Below the pieces are notes generated by a model. The model was not told the origin of the DNA. It worked only from the letters and a program-made list of their open reading frames with translations, and did no database searches. From Arbacia lixula (taxonomy: Eukaryota > Echinodermata > Echinoidea > Arbacioida > Arbaciidae), in NCBI GenBank assembly GCA_963669155.1, contig OZ022580.1:17546027-17610026 (forward strand): 64,000 nucleotides of DNA. The letters are read 5' to 3'. This document shows positions 22,187 to 33,640 of the stretch, one piece after another. How positions within the stretch are numbered: position 1 is the stretch's first letter; the number at the start of each line of letters is the position of its first letter. The position numbers and the translations under genes were made by a program.

Positions 22187-24970
22187 AATTTGTTTCCAAT
22201 ATAAAAATAGTATAATGTACAATATGGGTAATAACGGGAACAAAATCAATACATTTGAATTTTAGTTTTACAAAGTGCAATACATTATGTACACGATACA
22301 GTATTTTACAGCTTACTAGATTGGTAAATAGACTGAAATGAAACGCTCAATACACCATTTCGTAATTACACCATGGTCGGACAATGCACTGAATAAATAC
22401 TATTAGACTGCTGACTGAGATTGTTTCATGAAACTGTGTTAGATGGTGGATGTAAAGACATCTTAGAGTGTGCCCGGAACAACAATAGAATCAGATGCGC
22501 ATGGTGGAATGTTCTTTCACTACCTTCTCAGAGCTGAATAGCTCTTGCCATATTTGCATGATAATAGATTGAAATGTGGTCGACTATCTAATGAATTCCC
22601 ATTTTACTCTGTGAGTTTGGGAATTGACCTGAGGTCATTTACTAAAAACAATAATCTGCTCATGCGCAATTGCAATTACGAAATGGCTTGTGGCTTGACA
22701 AAATTATTCAGCCCGATATGGTAAATGGCATGAAATGGTTGGTTTGTTTTCTCTGTATAACACTATTAATACAAAACTATACATATGTATGAAAAATTAA
22801 TCTTACCCATGAATTACAATAACCTTAGGTTACGCCCCTCTGTTCCACCCCTTCCCTCTCTCCCAGCCTAGTTACAGGTCGTACTTTGATAACAGCGTTA
22901 GTATATCGGAATTAATATAATTCGAATAAAAGAAGACAGGAAATCAAACTTTGAAATCGTACACCTTTTTCAAACCAAGTATATATCAGAAGCAACTTCT
23001 GTTTTAGAACAGCTTTAAATGAAAATAATGAAGAGCACACTTTGGTCTCAGTTGACAGAGCGTACCATACGTCTAGACCGCTGTGCTTAATTGATTTATA
23101 TGGTAAAATGGTCTTTGGGTTACGTAAATGAAAATCGTTTCCAGTTCGGGTATTAAATTGGTGCAATTCGGAATTTCGTTTAAGCATTGGTGTGAAATAT
23201 GGAGGTAAGCGTCCATGCTGTAGTTTATACATGAATATTGTAGTCTCCAGAAATTTTATATCATTCGCTTTCAGTGGTTATGTCATTGAAATAGGGGATT
23301 TGGCTACCGAAGAGATAACTTTCGCAAAGAGATAACTTTTTCAGTTGAGATGTTCGTCTATCATGACTCCCCAAAACTTTTTACTGTACTTACGCTCTAT
23401 TTTGCGATTTCCAATCTCGATATTACATTCATCATGTTCATTATCAGCTATGACAGTTTTGGTCTTCTGAAAATTATGTGACTAGTCTTGGATAAGTTCA
23501 GAGATAATTATTGCTATGAAACTATTTTTTAAAGCTTGGATAATTCGTTATTTACATTACTGATAAGTTCATCGAAATCTTTGTGCGCATACAATATGTT
23601 TGTATCGTCAGTAAATATTATATATAGGACAACCCGGCAGAAGCATTTATGATGTCATTGATAAAAACAACAATAAAAAAACAGGGGACCAAGAATTGAC
23701 CCTTGGGTACACCACATTGTAATATTACAACTTCAGATTTCTCACAATCAATTTGAATAAATTGTTTCCCATCTGACAGATAATAGTACTCCATACCGTT
23801 CTAGTTTGTATAACAAAATACATCCTGTATGCGATTTATCGTGTAGCCATGTTTCACTAATACCTATAGCCGAGAATGGCTTTTGAAATGACATTAAAGT
23901 CAACGTTACGATTAAAGTTGCGTGCATTCAGGTGCAACAGACTAAACCCATAATTAAGCGTATTGATCTTAGTGTTTAGTTCGTCCGGTAAGTAGTAATA
24001 GCACTTTGTGGATGGGGTTAGACCAGTGTCTTCATTATCTATTGGTGTCTCTACAGTATCATTCATGGACAAAATAACAACTGTTAACATTTACAGCTTC
24101 AGAAAAGCACATCTATTCAGTGACAGCGGAATGAGTGCTTTAAAATGAGAAAAAAATGACATAAAATACAGAAAGGGTTGAACACAAAATACCAGTGTTA
24201 TGGAAGGATATAAAACAAACTTTCTTTCTTTGAACCCATGCATACCACCGCCGAAAAATTATGTGGTCTCAGCACGTGCTTTTCAGGTGTTTTAACAAAA
24301 ACGAACAGGATTGCGTAGCAAAAGAAGGGAAATAAAAAGAAACAGCGAATGAATTACACAAAAAAACTAATACAATTTCAAATGACAAAGATACAATATC
24401 AGGATTCGTTGCAACGCATTTGGTGAAATCATAGAAAGATCACAAATAGAGTCTAAACTACAGACTGAATCGTATGTGTGACCATTGTCATCGAAATACA
24501 TGCATACATTTGAAAGAGATTGTATATTAACATGGCATGAATATAATTTCCCTTTTACTTTGAGACGCATATAGACAAAGAAATCATACATGTTGTAATT
24601 TTGCTGTCTGGCGTCGTCTGCATACATGTACTTAATGCTCAGTATACCAGAGCAACCATCATCACAAAGCTATTTCTTTCATAAAAATGATTAAAGTTTA
24701 TAATTAAAATGATCATCCACTGATAATGATTACATGCAAGATATTGATTGATACTGCACATTCGGTATTGTTTGCTGTGTTTATAGTTTGGAAAGATCGT
24801 CTTCATTAAAAATCCTCTTCAGTTGTTCTTCCGTCGATTGTCGGTATAGCGGCGAAGAGGCGGCCGTCAATGGTCACTCGTCAGGAGCAGCTCAGCATTG
24901 TCGTGAGGTCCTCCTGGATGGAAATCCCGCTTCCTTTCAGCTTTTTTCTTATTCCTCATGAATTCGTTTT
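22187..24970 (-). mobile_element. LINE B block interrupting LINE C (left arm)
   Basis: On the - strand, 24,090-23,857 encodes an endonuclease start (LLHLNARNFNRNVDFNVIS). Around 23,850-23,240 follow GISETWLHDKSH-like and RT-like text, and 23,232-22,912 encodes the typical LINE C-terminal region (NTRTGNDFHLRNPKT, SGLDVWYALSTETKV). The endonuclease start is followed almost at once by RT text, so the middle of the element is deleted. The same deletion is seen in the right arm (43,200-45,420). Nearby 24,190-24,330 is an old fragment of the CAGGGATGTG MITE family. Confidence 0.65.
22351..22690. mobile_element. MITE (CCATTTCGTAATT ends), left arm only
   Basis: Ends CCATTTCGTAATT (22,355-22,367) and AATTACGAAATGG (22,674-22,686). 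The subterminal GCGCATGAGCAGA is shared with the MITE at 18,901-19,343, so the two belong to one family. The right arm has the uninterrupted junction near 45,535-45,550. Confidence 0.75.
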
Positions 24971-25870
24971 TTTCCTTGTAGGAGCACAGTTTATTTGACT
25001 ACGTTCATTTTGCAGACAACACTGCTTTAGTTGCCTCTGAGGAAAGCTTTGTCATTTTGATCAATAAAGTGCATGTTCATTTAACATGTTAAATGCATGT
25101 TCATAATTGGCTTTTGTGCAATAGATTAACTCTAAACATTGTAAAAACTCAATTTGTTGTTTTCAGACATAGGCCAAACCTAAATACGTGTTATAATGAT
25201 GCTCCCTTATACATCAACAACCTTCGAATTAAGCAATGTTCTGTGGTTACATATCTTGGAGTGCTTGTAACCTTCTTTACCCCTGTTCGACCGTTAAATA
25301 CGATGCAAGTTGCCTGTTTAATGCGCAGATACTTTTCAAACTCTCTACCTTCTTATCTCATGCAAATGTTTTCATTGAATGCTGAAATTCGTTAGTACAA
25401 TTCCCGTCAGTCTGTTAAATTCCACAAGTGGAAAGTTAATACAAATACTCTTTCCAAATCAGTCCGTTGCTGTCCAGTAACCTGAAATTCATTAGCAGCC
25501 CACATACAGAATGCTCAGTTTAGTAACTCTTTTAAAAATCAACGTACAGCACTCCTCCTCTCTAAGTACTCCTTACCTGGGGCAACATGGTATGAAATAA
25601 GTTAACAGCTTTATCTCCCGGTGGAACTATTTTGTTTATCTTCATGTTATTTTACACGGGTGTACCCAATGTATCAAGCCACTGAGGCTTTTACGGGTAA
25701 ACCCTTTTCTTCATTGTTTATACTTACATCCCTTCAATACTCATCTTGTGCCGATTTTTATCAATCGTCGCTATTGCCGATCAGTTACTATTCATTTATC
25801 TTTTCCTACGTTAATTCATATGTTGATGTAATACATGTTTCAATGCTATCATTATTCTTAATTATCCTAG

Positions 25871-28198
25871 ATTCGATGTGCTGGTGGTCAAGACGTGACC
25901 CATCGACATCACCTGGCCCGCCAACGCCAATAAGATCGCGCGGGAGATCCTGGATTACGTCACGGACGGCGACACATGACCTGCCCTGGTCCATGTCTTC
26001 TCCGTCAACAGCCACGTATGCGCCGAGATGCTCCCCCCCCCCCTACCATTTCAAAGGTGGGTGACACAATATCAAATGTCCCCCGCCCCACTATTTTCGG
26101 TCGTATACAGGCGCGTATTTTTTTTTTGGAGGGGGGGGGGGGGGGGGAGGTTGGTGTTTTACCCCTCTAGTTGTTATTTTTAATGTAATTTATATATTTG
26201 TTTGTTTTTATAGATCTATTAATAGTTCACGATGTTTTTTTTAGGGGGTGCTTCCCTCACATTTCCGTATCCTTTGCTCGCTTTTGTTAAAATTTGTTTA
26301 TTTCTATCAAATGTCTCCCCCCCCCCCCCTATTTTTGGCCGTGTTCAGGCACGTATTTTTAAAGTTGTGCAGAATCGGAAGAGAAATCATGGCTGCTCCC
26401 CCCCCCCCCCCCCTCCCCCCCGAAATCACTATTGAGACCACTTTTAGAGACGGGGCGGGATTAAAAAAATATATGGAAAAAACATCATCCCTACCACCCC
26501 CCCCCCCCCCCTCCCTTCCCCCCGCTCAGCGGTTACGTTTTTGAAGAAAAAACATGTCTCCCCCACTTTCAAGGAGCGATTTCCGCCCTTGCGTCCGTGC
26601 GATCGTTGTTCAGATCCTGGACTATTGTGTTTTCTTCAGGGATAGCCACGGGGGTATCTTCTCGCAGGCCTCCAACAACTCCTCCACCAGTTTGTCATCA
26701 AGAGGATTGCAGAGACCTACTTTTGGCTGACCAACAACAAATACACCATGGACAGCATCGTAAGGTGAGCTTGAAGGGTGAACTCTCTCGTGAACAATGG
26801 CGTGAAGATGTGTAGTACGCAAATGGGGTTGTCGGGGCCTGGTAATGTATGGGTTAACTCTCTCATTACCATTGACACGAAGATAAGTAGTAAGCCAATG
26901 GGGTTGTCAGGGCCTGGTAAACTTTAAGGTTTGTCTCATTGGTGGAGATGTTGCGGGGACATCACAGATAAGTTACTGAGAATAACCACGAGAATTTAAA
27001 AAAGTATTCAAACAATCAAACACATTTCAATTCACCATGACTCCTCGGAGACCGGTCTAGTCTTGCAGAGACTCGGTCTCCAATAAGTCATATATTTCTA
27101 ACATATTGGAGTATTATTAGGCATAAATAAGCAGTAACTTGAATCTTTGAGAATACTTCATAATAATTCATTAAAGATCCCCTGACATCAAAATATATGT
27201 TGACTTCTGCTGGTGTATAATGGTATGTATATTACAAAATCACTTACTGTGTAATGAAAAGATATTTCATATATTTTAAAATAATTTTTCTACATTTTTC
27301 CTCAGTACTGCTAAGCCCCGCCTCCAAAAAAATTCCTCCAGTTCAAGATTCCCACGGTGACATCATCAAAGGTAGAAATAAGCAGTACAATAGACACAAT
27401 TTATGCACATACCTAGCTATTGCAATGAATACCTCCACCTGCTCACAGGAATGACAAGAGCATCACATGTCTTTACACAATACCATCTAACAACCTTTCA
27501 AATGGGAATAATTCTTTTCTATGTCAAAAATTTGCAAAATGTGCCAAGGAAGAAGCAAGAAGTTTGCATTATATATCAAACATTTGATGCTATTATAAGC
27601 AATTGCAGGTATTCATTGCAATGAATAGCTATGTGCATAAATTCAGTTTAGGTCTACATTTGATGATGTCACCGTTGGAATCTTGAGGTGGATAAAATTT
27701 TAGGACGCGGGGCTTAGCAGTACTGAGGAGAAATGTAAAAAAAATATTTAAAAATATATGAAACATATTTTCATTCCACACTAAGTGATTTTGTAATATA
27801 TATATACTATTATACACCAGCAGAAGTCAACATATATTTTGATGTCAGTGGACCTTTAATATATGAAGGAAAGCGAGAATTCCATAAGAATGTCCAAAGA
27901 AACGGAGTTTATCAACGGCCCTACTGTTCTGCATTGTCCTTCAGGTGAATGAGATCCTCAGTGGTCGCCCGGTCAAGGTGCCCGCCCTGAACCTCTTCTC
28001 TCACGATGACCCGATCGCCACGGCCAAGGAATACGACGAGTTGGTCGAGCAGTGGCGCAAGCATCTGGAGAGTAGGAGAGCATCTACGACTTTATGGGCA
28101 AGCTGACACTGCAGAGCTGCCGCACGTTCCAGTTAGAGAAACCTGTCCTTCCATTGTCGGGGGGCCGCTACTGTAGGAAGCAGGCCGAATTAAAGTAG
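25871..28198 (+). pseudogene. TMEM53/DUF829-like gene, decayed, left arm
   Basis: Three exon-like blocks. 25,871-26,029 follows acceptor CTAG: FDVLVVKT-stop-PIDITWP..NKIAREILDYVTDGDT-stop-PALVHVFSV. 26,637-26,772 follows TTCTTCAG: GIATGVS, then after a frame shift LLHQFVIKRIAETYFWLTNN and KYTMDSI. 27,945-28,198 follows CTTCAG: VNEILSGRPVKVPALNLFSH, DDPIATAKEYDELVEQWRKH. The PALVHxFS nucleophile region and the late 'FS.DDPIAT' strand-acid motif fit the alpha/beta-hydrolase-like DUF829 (TMEM53) family. Two in-frame TGA codons and a shift make it a pseudogene. Part of the last exon is deleted relative to the right arm. Confidence 0.6.
26030..26520. repeat. Cluster of long poly-C/poly-G tracts in decayed repeat sequence
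   Basis: Runs of 10-20 C or G occur near 26,032, 26,128, 26,320, 26,400 and 26,495 within two related stretches (GTATACAGGCGCGTATTTTT and GTTCAGGCACGTATTTTTAA). The right-arm counterpart is 39,640-39,970. Open frames with poly-Pro here are artefacts. Confidence 0.75.
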
Positions 28199-28199
28199 A

Positions 28200-29249
28200 A
28201 TGGGTGAAGGAGATTGTCGAGAACTCGCGGAGCTCAACAAATGAACACTAGGCTAAATCTTCCTAAAGGAGTGGTCACTACAGACTGTAGGATAGACTTT
28301 GGCACGACTTAACGAAGGATGAGTGAGGGAGATCATTAATCCGCACAGCAAGCTTGACAAATGAACAAGAAATCTCTCCTACCAGAGATGCAATTATAGG
28401 ATGGACTTTTGCGAGACTTGACAAAATGGTAAGGGAGAGAGAGAGGGAGAGCCCGCTGAGCTAGCGCAACAAATCAACTCTAAATCTCCCCTAAAATAAA
28501 GGTCACGATGAATTAACGGATGGGCTTTGGCACGATTCGAAGAGAACGCGTAGAAGTAGCTCAACTAATCAACACTACATCTCTCCTTAAGGAAAGGTCA
28601 TTGAAGGGAGTACTTTCCCACAGAGGAATATCGGGGTAGCTCCACACATGTAATGTATAAATATCAGCGACACATCTCTCTTGATTAAGCTGCGATCTTT
28701 AGGATTGACTGGTCAGAAAAAACCGCCAATCGTTTACATGCCCAAACTCGCACATCATTATCGAACCAGCGGACTGCAGCTTTTTTGGGGTATTGAGCAT
28801 TAGTTTATAACTGATGCAGGGGAACAAAATGTATTTTGTCTCCACCAAATGGGCAGACAGTACAGACATGTTCACCGTAAGAGCGGATCATATTCAGATT
28901 TGCCTAGAACGAGTATTTACCTAACTTGTGACATATGACTCACGTCCTAGTTGTATGTGTTGTATCACACAAAGAAGAATGTTTCATTATCATGTATGTA
29001 TATTATGAAACTGATATGTGAGCCAAGCATCTAAACGTTCAGATTTTGTACGTCGTTTACTGTGAAAAGTTGACTTGAAAGAGTTTGGATTGATGAAAAA
29101 GAACCAGGGGCAAGGGGCATGAGAAGGATTATTAAATTGATAAGCATCCTGACTTACTGGTTTACCATGATATGCAATTGATACAAAGAGCTCAGTACAG
29201 AGAACTGTGTGGCACTCCATGAAGGCCTACGTCACACGACAAAGCACCC

Positions 29250-29294
<45 letters not shown>

Positions 29295-32013
29295 AAGAGA
29301 AAGAGAGGGAGATAGTTTATCAAGCAGGCGTCTCGTAAAAACGTGGTCATATTAATTATCAAGATTGGACAGACCACAAGGCAAATCATAGTCGTTGAAT
29401 TATTTCACGAAAACTTGGATTGCGTGCATGAATACTTTTGAACAAAGAATGATACCACCTCTCTTAACCCTAATACTACCGGGGTATTTCAAAGCATGTT
29501 GTTAAGGTTAAGGGGGGGGGGGGGATATGATGGCCATGGGCCGCCCGATTCCCTAAAACTTTTTTTTTTATAAGGGTCAAGAATTATGTATTCTACAATG
29601 TTGCATAGCTAAATTTACGAAAGTCCCTTTATTTTTTTAATTCAATAATGTATGCTAATTTATGCAAAAAATCACTAGATAAAGCCTCAGGAATATCAAG
29701 TTGTGGTACAAATGTTTTTCAAAAATCCCTCATCAAGTCCTGAAAAAAAAAGGATAGCTTGTAATTATTTCTCACCTATATTATTGTTTTTCGTCAAGCG
29801 TATTTTGCGATTTGGGTGTAAGTGTGGGTGTATACACTACTTGAAACATTTATACCTATTAGAAAAGTATTTACATGAAATGGGAAATCTCCTGCATGAT
29901 TTTGTCCATATGGTTATGCTCGGGCATATAGAAAAATAGCGAAATTTCAGTGACATGTGTTTGGTAAACGTAATCTGATATCAACACGGTAGGTCCGATC
30001 ATCATAAATTTGGTATCAAAATGTGCGGAACGGATAAAAAAAAACATATGAAATTTCGTTTGGAAATATTGAGGTGTTCGGAAGTACCGAAAAAAAAAAT
30101 TGATGGGGGGGGGGGGATAATGCACCCCCGTGAGTATTAGGATTAAAGGATTATGTGAAGCACGTTGAATTGTCAATACTGCACATAGTCGTTACATGAT
30201 GTATTAGTGTAAGAGGCCGGCGGCATGGATTATTCTTCGATACAAGTACCCGTCACACACACGCCAGTGTTACAAGTAATAGCATGTGAAGTGCACAGTA
30301 TTGATGCAAGAACACGACATGGAATTCATTCTCTATATTAGAAGCAGAATAATTGTGGTTGTATTCAATTGAGGAAAGCAATGCTTGAAAGAACGATTTC
30401 TCTCTCTCAAAATGATATTCTATTGCATGTGAATCTCCAACGATATAAGCTATCCATCATGTACATTGTATATATCTATGTATCCATGTTATCAGAATCA
30501 GTGTTGGCGTATGTAAAGTATGTAATTGGTGATTCAAATGGCTGAACTTCTTTGCATTTTAAAGTGTACAGCTCGGTTTTTCTTGATTTCCCCCAAGATG
30601 TTCCTTCACATATACATATATGCTTCTCTCTGCTTGTTGTCTGCGTCGGGTTTTGCAGAAACTCCTTGCGTCGGACGCAAGGACAACGCAAGGAAGGATC
30701 GTAGAAGTTGGAAAGCAAGCTGCCAACTTGCACGTAGGAGAACACGGACGGCCGGCTGTGACCATGGCATAAGGGATCCTAGTGTAAATGTACCAATCTT
30801 TTTAAGAATTGAATAAATAAGAATTTAATTAGCTATATTTCTAAGCGTTTAAATAAAGAAAGCATTATAAAAGAACATGTGTTTTTTGTTTTTAGTTCTT
30901 GAAATAAAAAATAAATATGTATGTTTGTCACAAATCCAACCTAATGTCATTTATAAATTTTATTTTGTAATGAATAAGAATTTTACTTTCTTACTCTGAT
31001 TTTAGTTGTATTTTTGTTGGGAGGGGGAGGGGGAGACTCAGCCAGAAAATATGTAAGAAAGCAACATGACCACCTTTTTTTTATATTCAGGAGAGTTTTT
31101 GTCGACAATTGCCAAGGTGTTGCATCACTGTTTGAATTGAGTTTTGACTAGGACAATTCTCTGATCCACAATATAGATATTTGAGTGTTTCCTTCATCAA
31201 AACACTGAGCATTTGCATGATTATACATAGATCAGTGTTATTATTACCGTATTGATATATGTCATGAATTTGAAAATGTTGATGCATTCAAGAATAAAAA
31301 ATATATTTGTGGGGAAAATAAGCAACCGTCTACGTCTGTTTATCTGAATATGAAGTACCGAAGTGTGACGCCATTTGAGCATCATTGTCAAGACGAATGG
31401 CTCTAAACAATACGAGCAGAACAAGCAGCGGTGATTACAACGGGGAATGCAATTGAGAATGCCAGACTCTAGCCTGATATACAATATCGGACAGGTAAAC
31501 CTCTCAGTGGAGTGAGTTTGTTTAGAGCCAATTTGTCTTCACAGCATGTTCATATGACGACACCACTTCGGTACTCTATAAGAAAGAATGCTTGCATCGG
31601 AAGAGAAAATAACAACGAAGCTGGCTTTAGAGAAAGAGAGGGGGGGGGTAAAGAGAGAGAGAGGAGGAGGAGGGAGAGAGGTGGAGAGAGATGAGGTTGG
31701 GAGAGAAAGACGGAGAGGAAAGCGAGCGCCATGGGAAAATAATAACATTTCAATGGCCAATTATCTCACAGCATATAACATGTCATATCATAGTTCATGT
31801 TACTACAAGATTGTATCAGATTTAGAGGGCTCTCGGGTCTCTTTCAGGATACATTTGGGCAACAACCCCCCATGTGATTCTTTCATAAATTGCACATGTC
31901 TTTATATCAAAAAGAAAATTACCCCAGTATTAGATAGACAATTGTTGACAATCTACAAGGATATATGTTTAATACTCTTTGAAAAGATAACTACATCAGC
32001 AGTCGGTCTGTTG
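28200..32013. other. Inner part of left arm, no gene recognised
   Basis: AT-rich sequence mirrored in 32,696-38,390. Contains G-runs (29,512; 30,107; 31,020) and GA-rich tracts (31,635-31,690). The small ORF near 30,526-30,816 and its mirror at 34,355-34,757 lie in a moderately conserved block (CTTGCGTCGGACGCAAGG hairpin at 30,664), but I see no recognisable protein. Confidence 0.5.
29240..29312. repeat. (GA)n microsatellite
   Basis: Alternating GA run of about 60 bases with small interruptions. The inverted counterpart is 37,275-37,322 in the right arm. Confidence 0.85.
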
Positions 32014-32077
32014 GTTCAGTTGGTAGAGCGTCAGACTGATAATCTGAAGGTCGTGAGTTCGATTCCTGCCTCAGATG
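32005..32077 (+). tRNA. tRNA-Ile(GAT)-like sequence at the palindrome apex (probably pseudo-tRNA or SINE head)
   Basis: The D-arm pairs (GTTC/GAGC) around AGTTGGTA. The anticodon stem is perfect (TCAGA/TCTGA) with loop CTGATAA, anticodon GAT. An A-box TGGTTCAGTTGG and B-box AGTTCGATTCC are both present. The T-stem is weak (GTGAG/CCTGC) and no acceptor stem can be formed. Nuclear eukaryotic isoleucine tRNAs normally carry AAT or TAT. It is more likely a tRNA-derived repeat or a bacterial/organellar-type tRNA relic than a working gene. The left arm ends inside its 5' end. Confidence 0.5.
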
Positions 32078-32120
32078 CCCTTTTGGTTTTTCTCTCTCTG
32101 ATTTGAAACTAACAGTCTAT

Positions 32121-32240
32121 ACGCTAAAATCACCAAGCAAAACCACCGACGTCTTATAGCCTAGTGGTAGGGTAAGCGCCGGGACTACCTCACACTCGTG
32201 CTAGCGAGCACGGGTTCGAAACCCGCTAACTCCAAGGTTG
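32121..32240 (+). mobile_element. tRNA-derived SINE head, copy 1
   Basis: A-box TAGCCTAGTGG at 32,157 and B-box GGGTTCGAAACCC at 32,212 with a long GC-rich hairpin between (CTCGTGCTAGCGAGCACGGG), resembling a tRNA with a long variable arm. Preceded by CGCTAAAATCACCAAGCAA, repeated at copy 2. Pol III promoter boxes look intact. Confidence 0.6.
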
Positions 32241-32558
32241 CAAAACCAAGGTTCAAGGATTGTCGGATGGCCCGGCAACGGCATTGGGATCGCCCTTGTT
32301 CCTCCCCTAAAGAGTTAGAGTCTATAGTTTTTATAGGCTACAGTTTTTAGGAGGTAGGAAGGGACACGCGATGGGCCGGTCGCCATACCAGAAGGGAACT
32401 AATGGTAGTCGGTAAGGGTTATGAGCTTAATTGCGGAAGCCCGAAGTCACGACACCTGAACTCCTGGCAATACCATCGCTTAACCTTTTATTTTTTTGTT
32501 GTTGAAATATTGACTTTAATTGCTGGTTTCCTTCTATCTCTGATGACAACAATCAATC

Positions 32559-32690
32559 AACGCTAAAATCACCAAGCAAGACCACCGACGTCTTATAGCC
32601 TAGTGGTAGGGGAAGCGCCGGGAGTACCTCATACTCGTGCTAGCGATCACGGGCTCGAAACCCTTCTAACTCCAAGGTTGAAAAACCAAG
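32559..32690 (+). mobile_element. tRNA-derived SINE head, copy 2
   Basis: Same leader (CGCTAAAATCACCAAGCAAG), A-box TAGCCTAGTGG near 32,597 and a slightly decayed B-box GGGCTCGAAACCC near 32,651. Followed by TAACTCCAAGGTTG as in copy 1, then directly by the start of the right arm. Confidence 0.6.
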
Positions 32691-32920
32691 AGAGACAACA
32701 GACCGATTGCTGATGTAGTTATCTTTTCAAAGAGTATTAAACATATATCCTTGTAGATTGTCAACAAGTTTCTATATAATACGGAGGTATTTTTCTTTTT
32801 GATATAAAGACATGTGCAATTTATGAAAGAATCACGAGAGGGGGGGGGGGTAATTGCCCAAATGTATCCTGAAAGTGACCTGAGAGCCCTCTAAATCTGA
32901 TACAATCTTGTAGTAACATG

Positions 32921-33425
32921 AATTCAATTCAATTCAAGGTTTATTAAAAATCATCTTCGCAGCCATGCAGCTGAATTGCGACAATTTAAAAACAAATATA
33001 GATACAACATATGAAATAAGACGAATATCCTCTGCAAGTATAAATATTTAAAAATTCTTATAAATGGCATGAACACTATAAAAGATAATTATACATTAAA
33101 CATATTATAAGTTTCTTTAAGATGCACTGTAAATTTACTGTACGACAATAAGATAATAACCGTAACCACTTTATGTCAGCATTACAACCTGTCAAAAACA
33201 TAAGTTAAGGATATATTGCAAAACTAATGCAAAGTACTGCGGTTTAGGTAAAAACAACATTTTCATCAGTAATATGAACCCCCCATAAATATTAGAAACA
33301 ATAGTAAATGTAATGAACGTCCCTAAAACGAATAATAAAATCGAAAATAAAATCGATGTACGGCAAAATTATCATAATTGCAGCTAAGTCACATCAGCAT
33401 TAAAAGTCATGAAAGTATTGTGATA
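32921..33425 (-). mobile_element. LINE 3' end with TTGAA-type tail, right arm only
   Basis: The insert begins on the + strand with ATTCAATTCAATTCAAGG, i.e. a (TTGAA)n-type 3' tail on the - strand as used by some CR1/L2-like LINEs, then TTTATTAAAAATCATCTTCG. It lacks a counterpart in the left arm, where CATGTTACTACAAG is continuous with the matching sequence near 31,800. No coding remains. Confidence 0.6.
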
Positions 33426-33559
33426 ACATCAGTAAGAGAGAGAGAGATATATGACATCTTATATGCTGTGAGATAATTGGCCATTGAAATGTTACTATTT
33501 TTCCATGACGCTCGCTTTTCTCTCCGTCTCTTTCTCCCAACCTCATCTCTCTCCACCTC

Positions 33560-33564
33560 TCTCG

Positions 33565-33595
<31 letters not shown>

Positions 33596-33601
33596 TTACC
33601 C

Positions 33602-33632
<31 letters not shown>

Positions 33633-33640
33633 CTCTTTCT
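33560..33640. repeat. (CT)n, poly-C and (AC)n run
   Basis: Adjacent CT dinucleotides, about 18 C and an AC dinucleotide tract. The mirror in the left arm (31,635-31,690) is only GA/GGA-rich, showing rapid microsatellite change between arms. Confidence 0.85.

Larger units (their letters stand above)
18660..25600 (+). mobile_element. LINE C: CR1/L2-like retrotransposon remnant, multiply interrupted (left arm)
   Basis: Fragments in one orientation follow the order of one LINE ORF2. 18,665-18,890: endonuclease end (SGILLSDASDHLLIF). 19,345-19,560: RT lead-in (NGKSPGYDNISVDIVKQC). 21,656-22,186: TGVFPSKIKIAK, ISKAFDTLSHTIL, CVPQGSILGSLL. 24,970-25,395: VHFADNTALVAS and NRLTLNIVKTQFVVF. The pieces are separated by a MITE (18,901-19,343), LINE A (19,562-21,649) and a block with LINE B (22,187-24,970). 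Stops and shifts make it inactive. The mirror in the right arm is about 41,640-48,560. Confidence 0.75.
11102..32013 (+). repeat. Left arm of giant inverted repeat (~21 kb)
   Basis: Sequence reappears in reverse complement in 32,696-57,569. Anchor pairs (left/right): 11,103-11,200/57,480-57,569; 11,400/57,260; 12,000/56,760; 14,800-15,050/52,740-52,980; 15,780-16,010/51,790-52,000; 18,000/49,300; 20,000/47,250; 23,000/45,200; 25,000/42,150; 25,871-26,029/40,050-40,214; 27,945-28,200/38,400-38,678; 29,200/37,350; 30,700/34,450; 31,855-32,013/32,696-32,860. Identity is high but not perfect, with about 7 substitutions in ~150 bases next to the apex by hand count. Confidence 0.95.
32014..32695. 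other. Spacer (apex) of the giant inverted repeat
   Basis: 682 bp unique to the apex, outside both arms. Holds most of the tRNA-Ile-like sequence, two tRNA-like SINE heads in direct orientation (from 32,121 and 32,559, ~438 bp apart) and 32,225-32,510, a GC-richer stretch with no identified function. Confidence 0.85.

Noticed and set aside
22912..23232. Candidate host gene on the - strand (106 codons)
   Set aside because: The NTRTG..F.LR..K and W..L pattern is the C-terminal region of a LINE ORF2, with a mirror in the other arm.
26232..26544. Proline-rich open frames
   Set aside because: They arise from poly-C runs in decayed repeat sequence and differ between the arms.
32005..32077. Functional tRNA gene
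   Set aside because: The acceptor stem does not pair and the T-stem is weak, so a working tRNA is unlikely; kept as tRNA-like.
31588..32106. 172-codon open frame ending in the tRNA-like sequence
   Set aside because: It begins in a GA-rich microsatellite and runs through the arm-spacer junction; no motif and no mirror frame.
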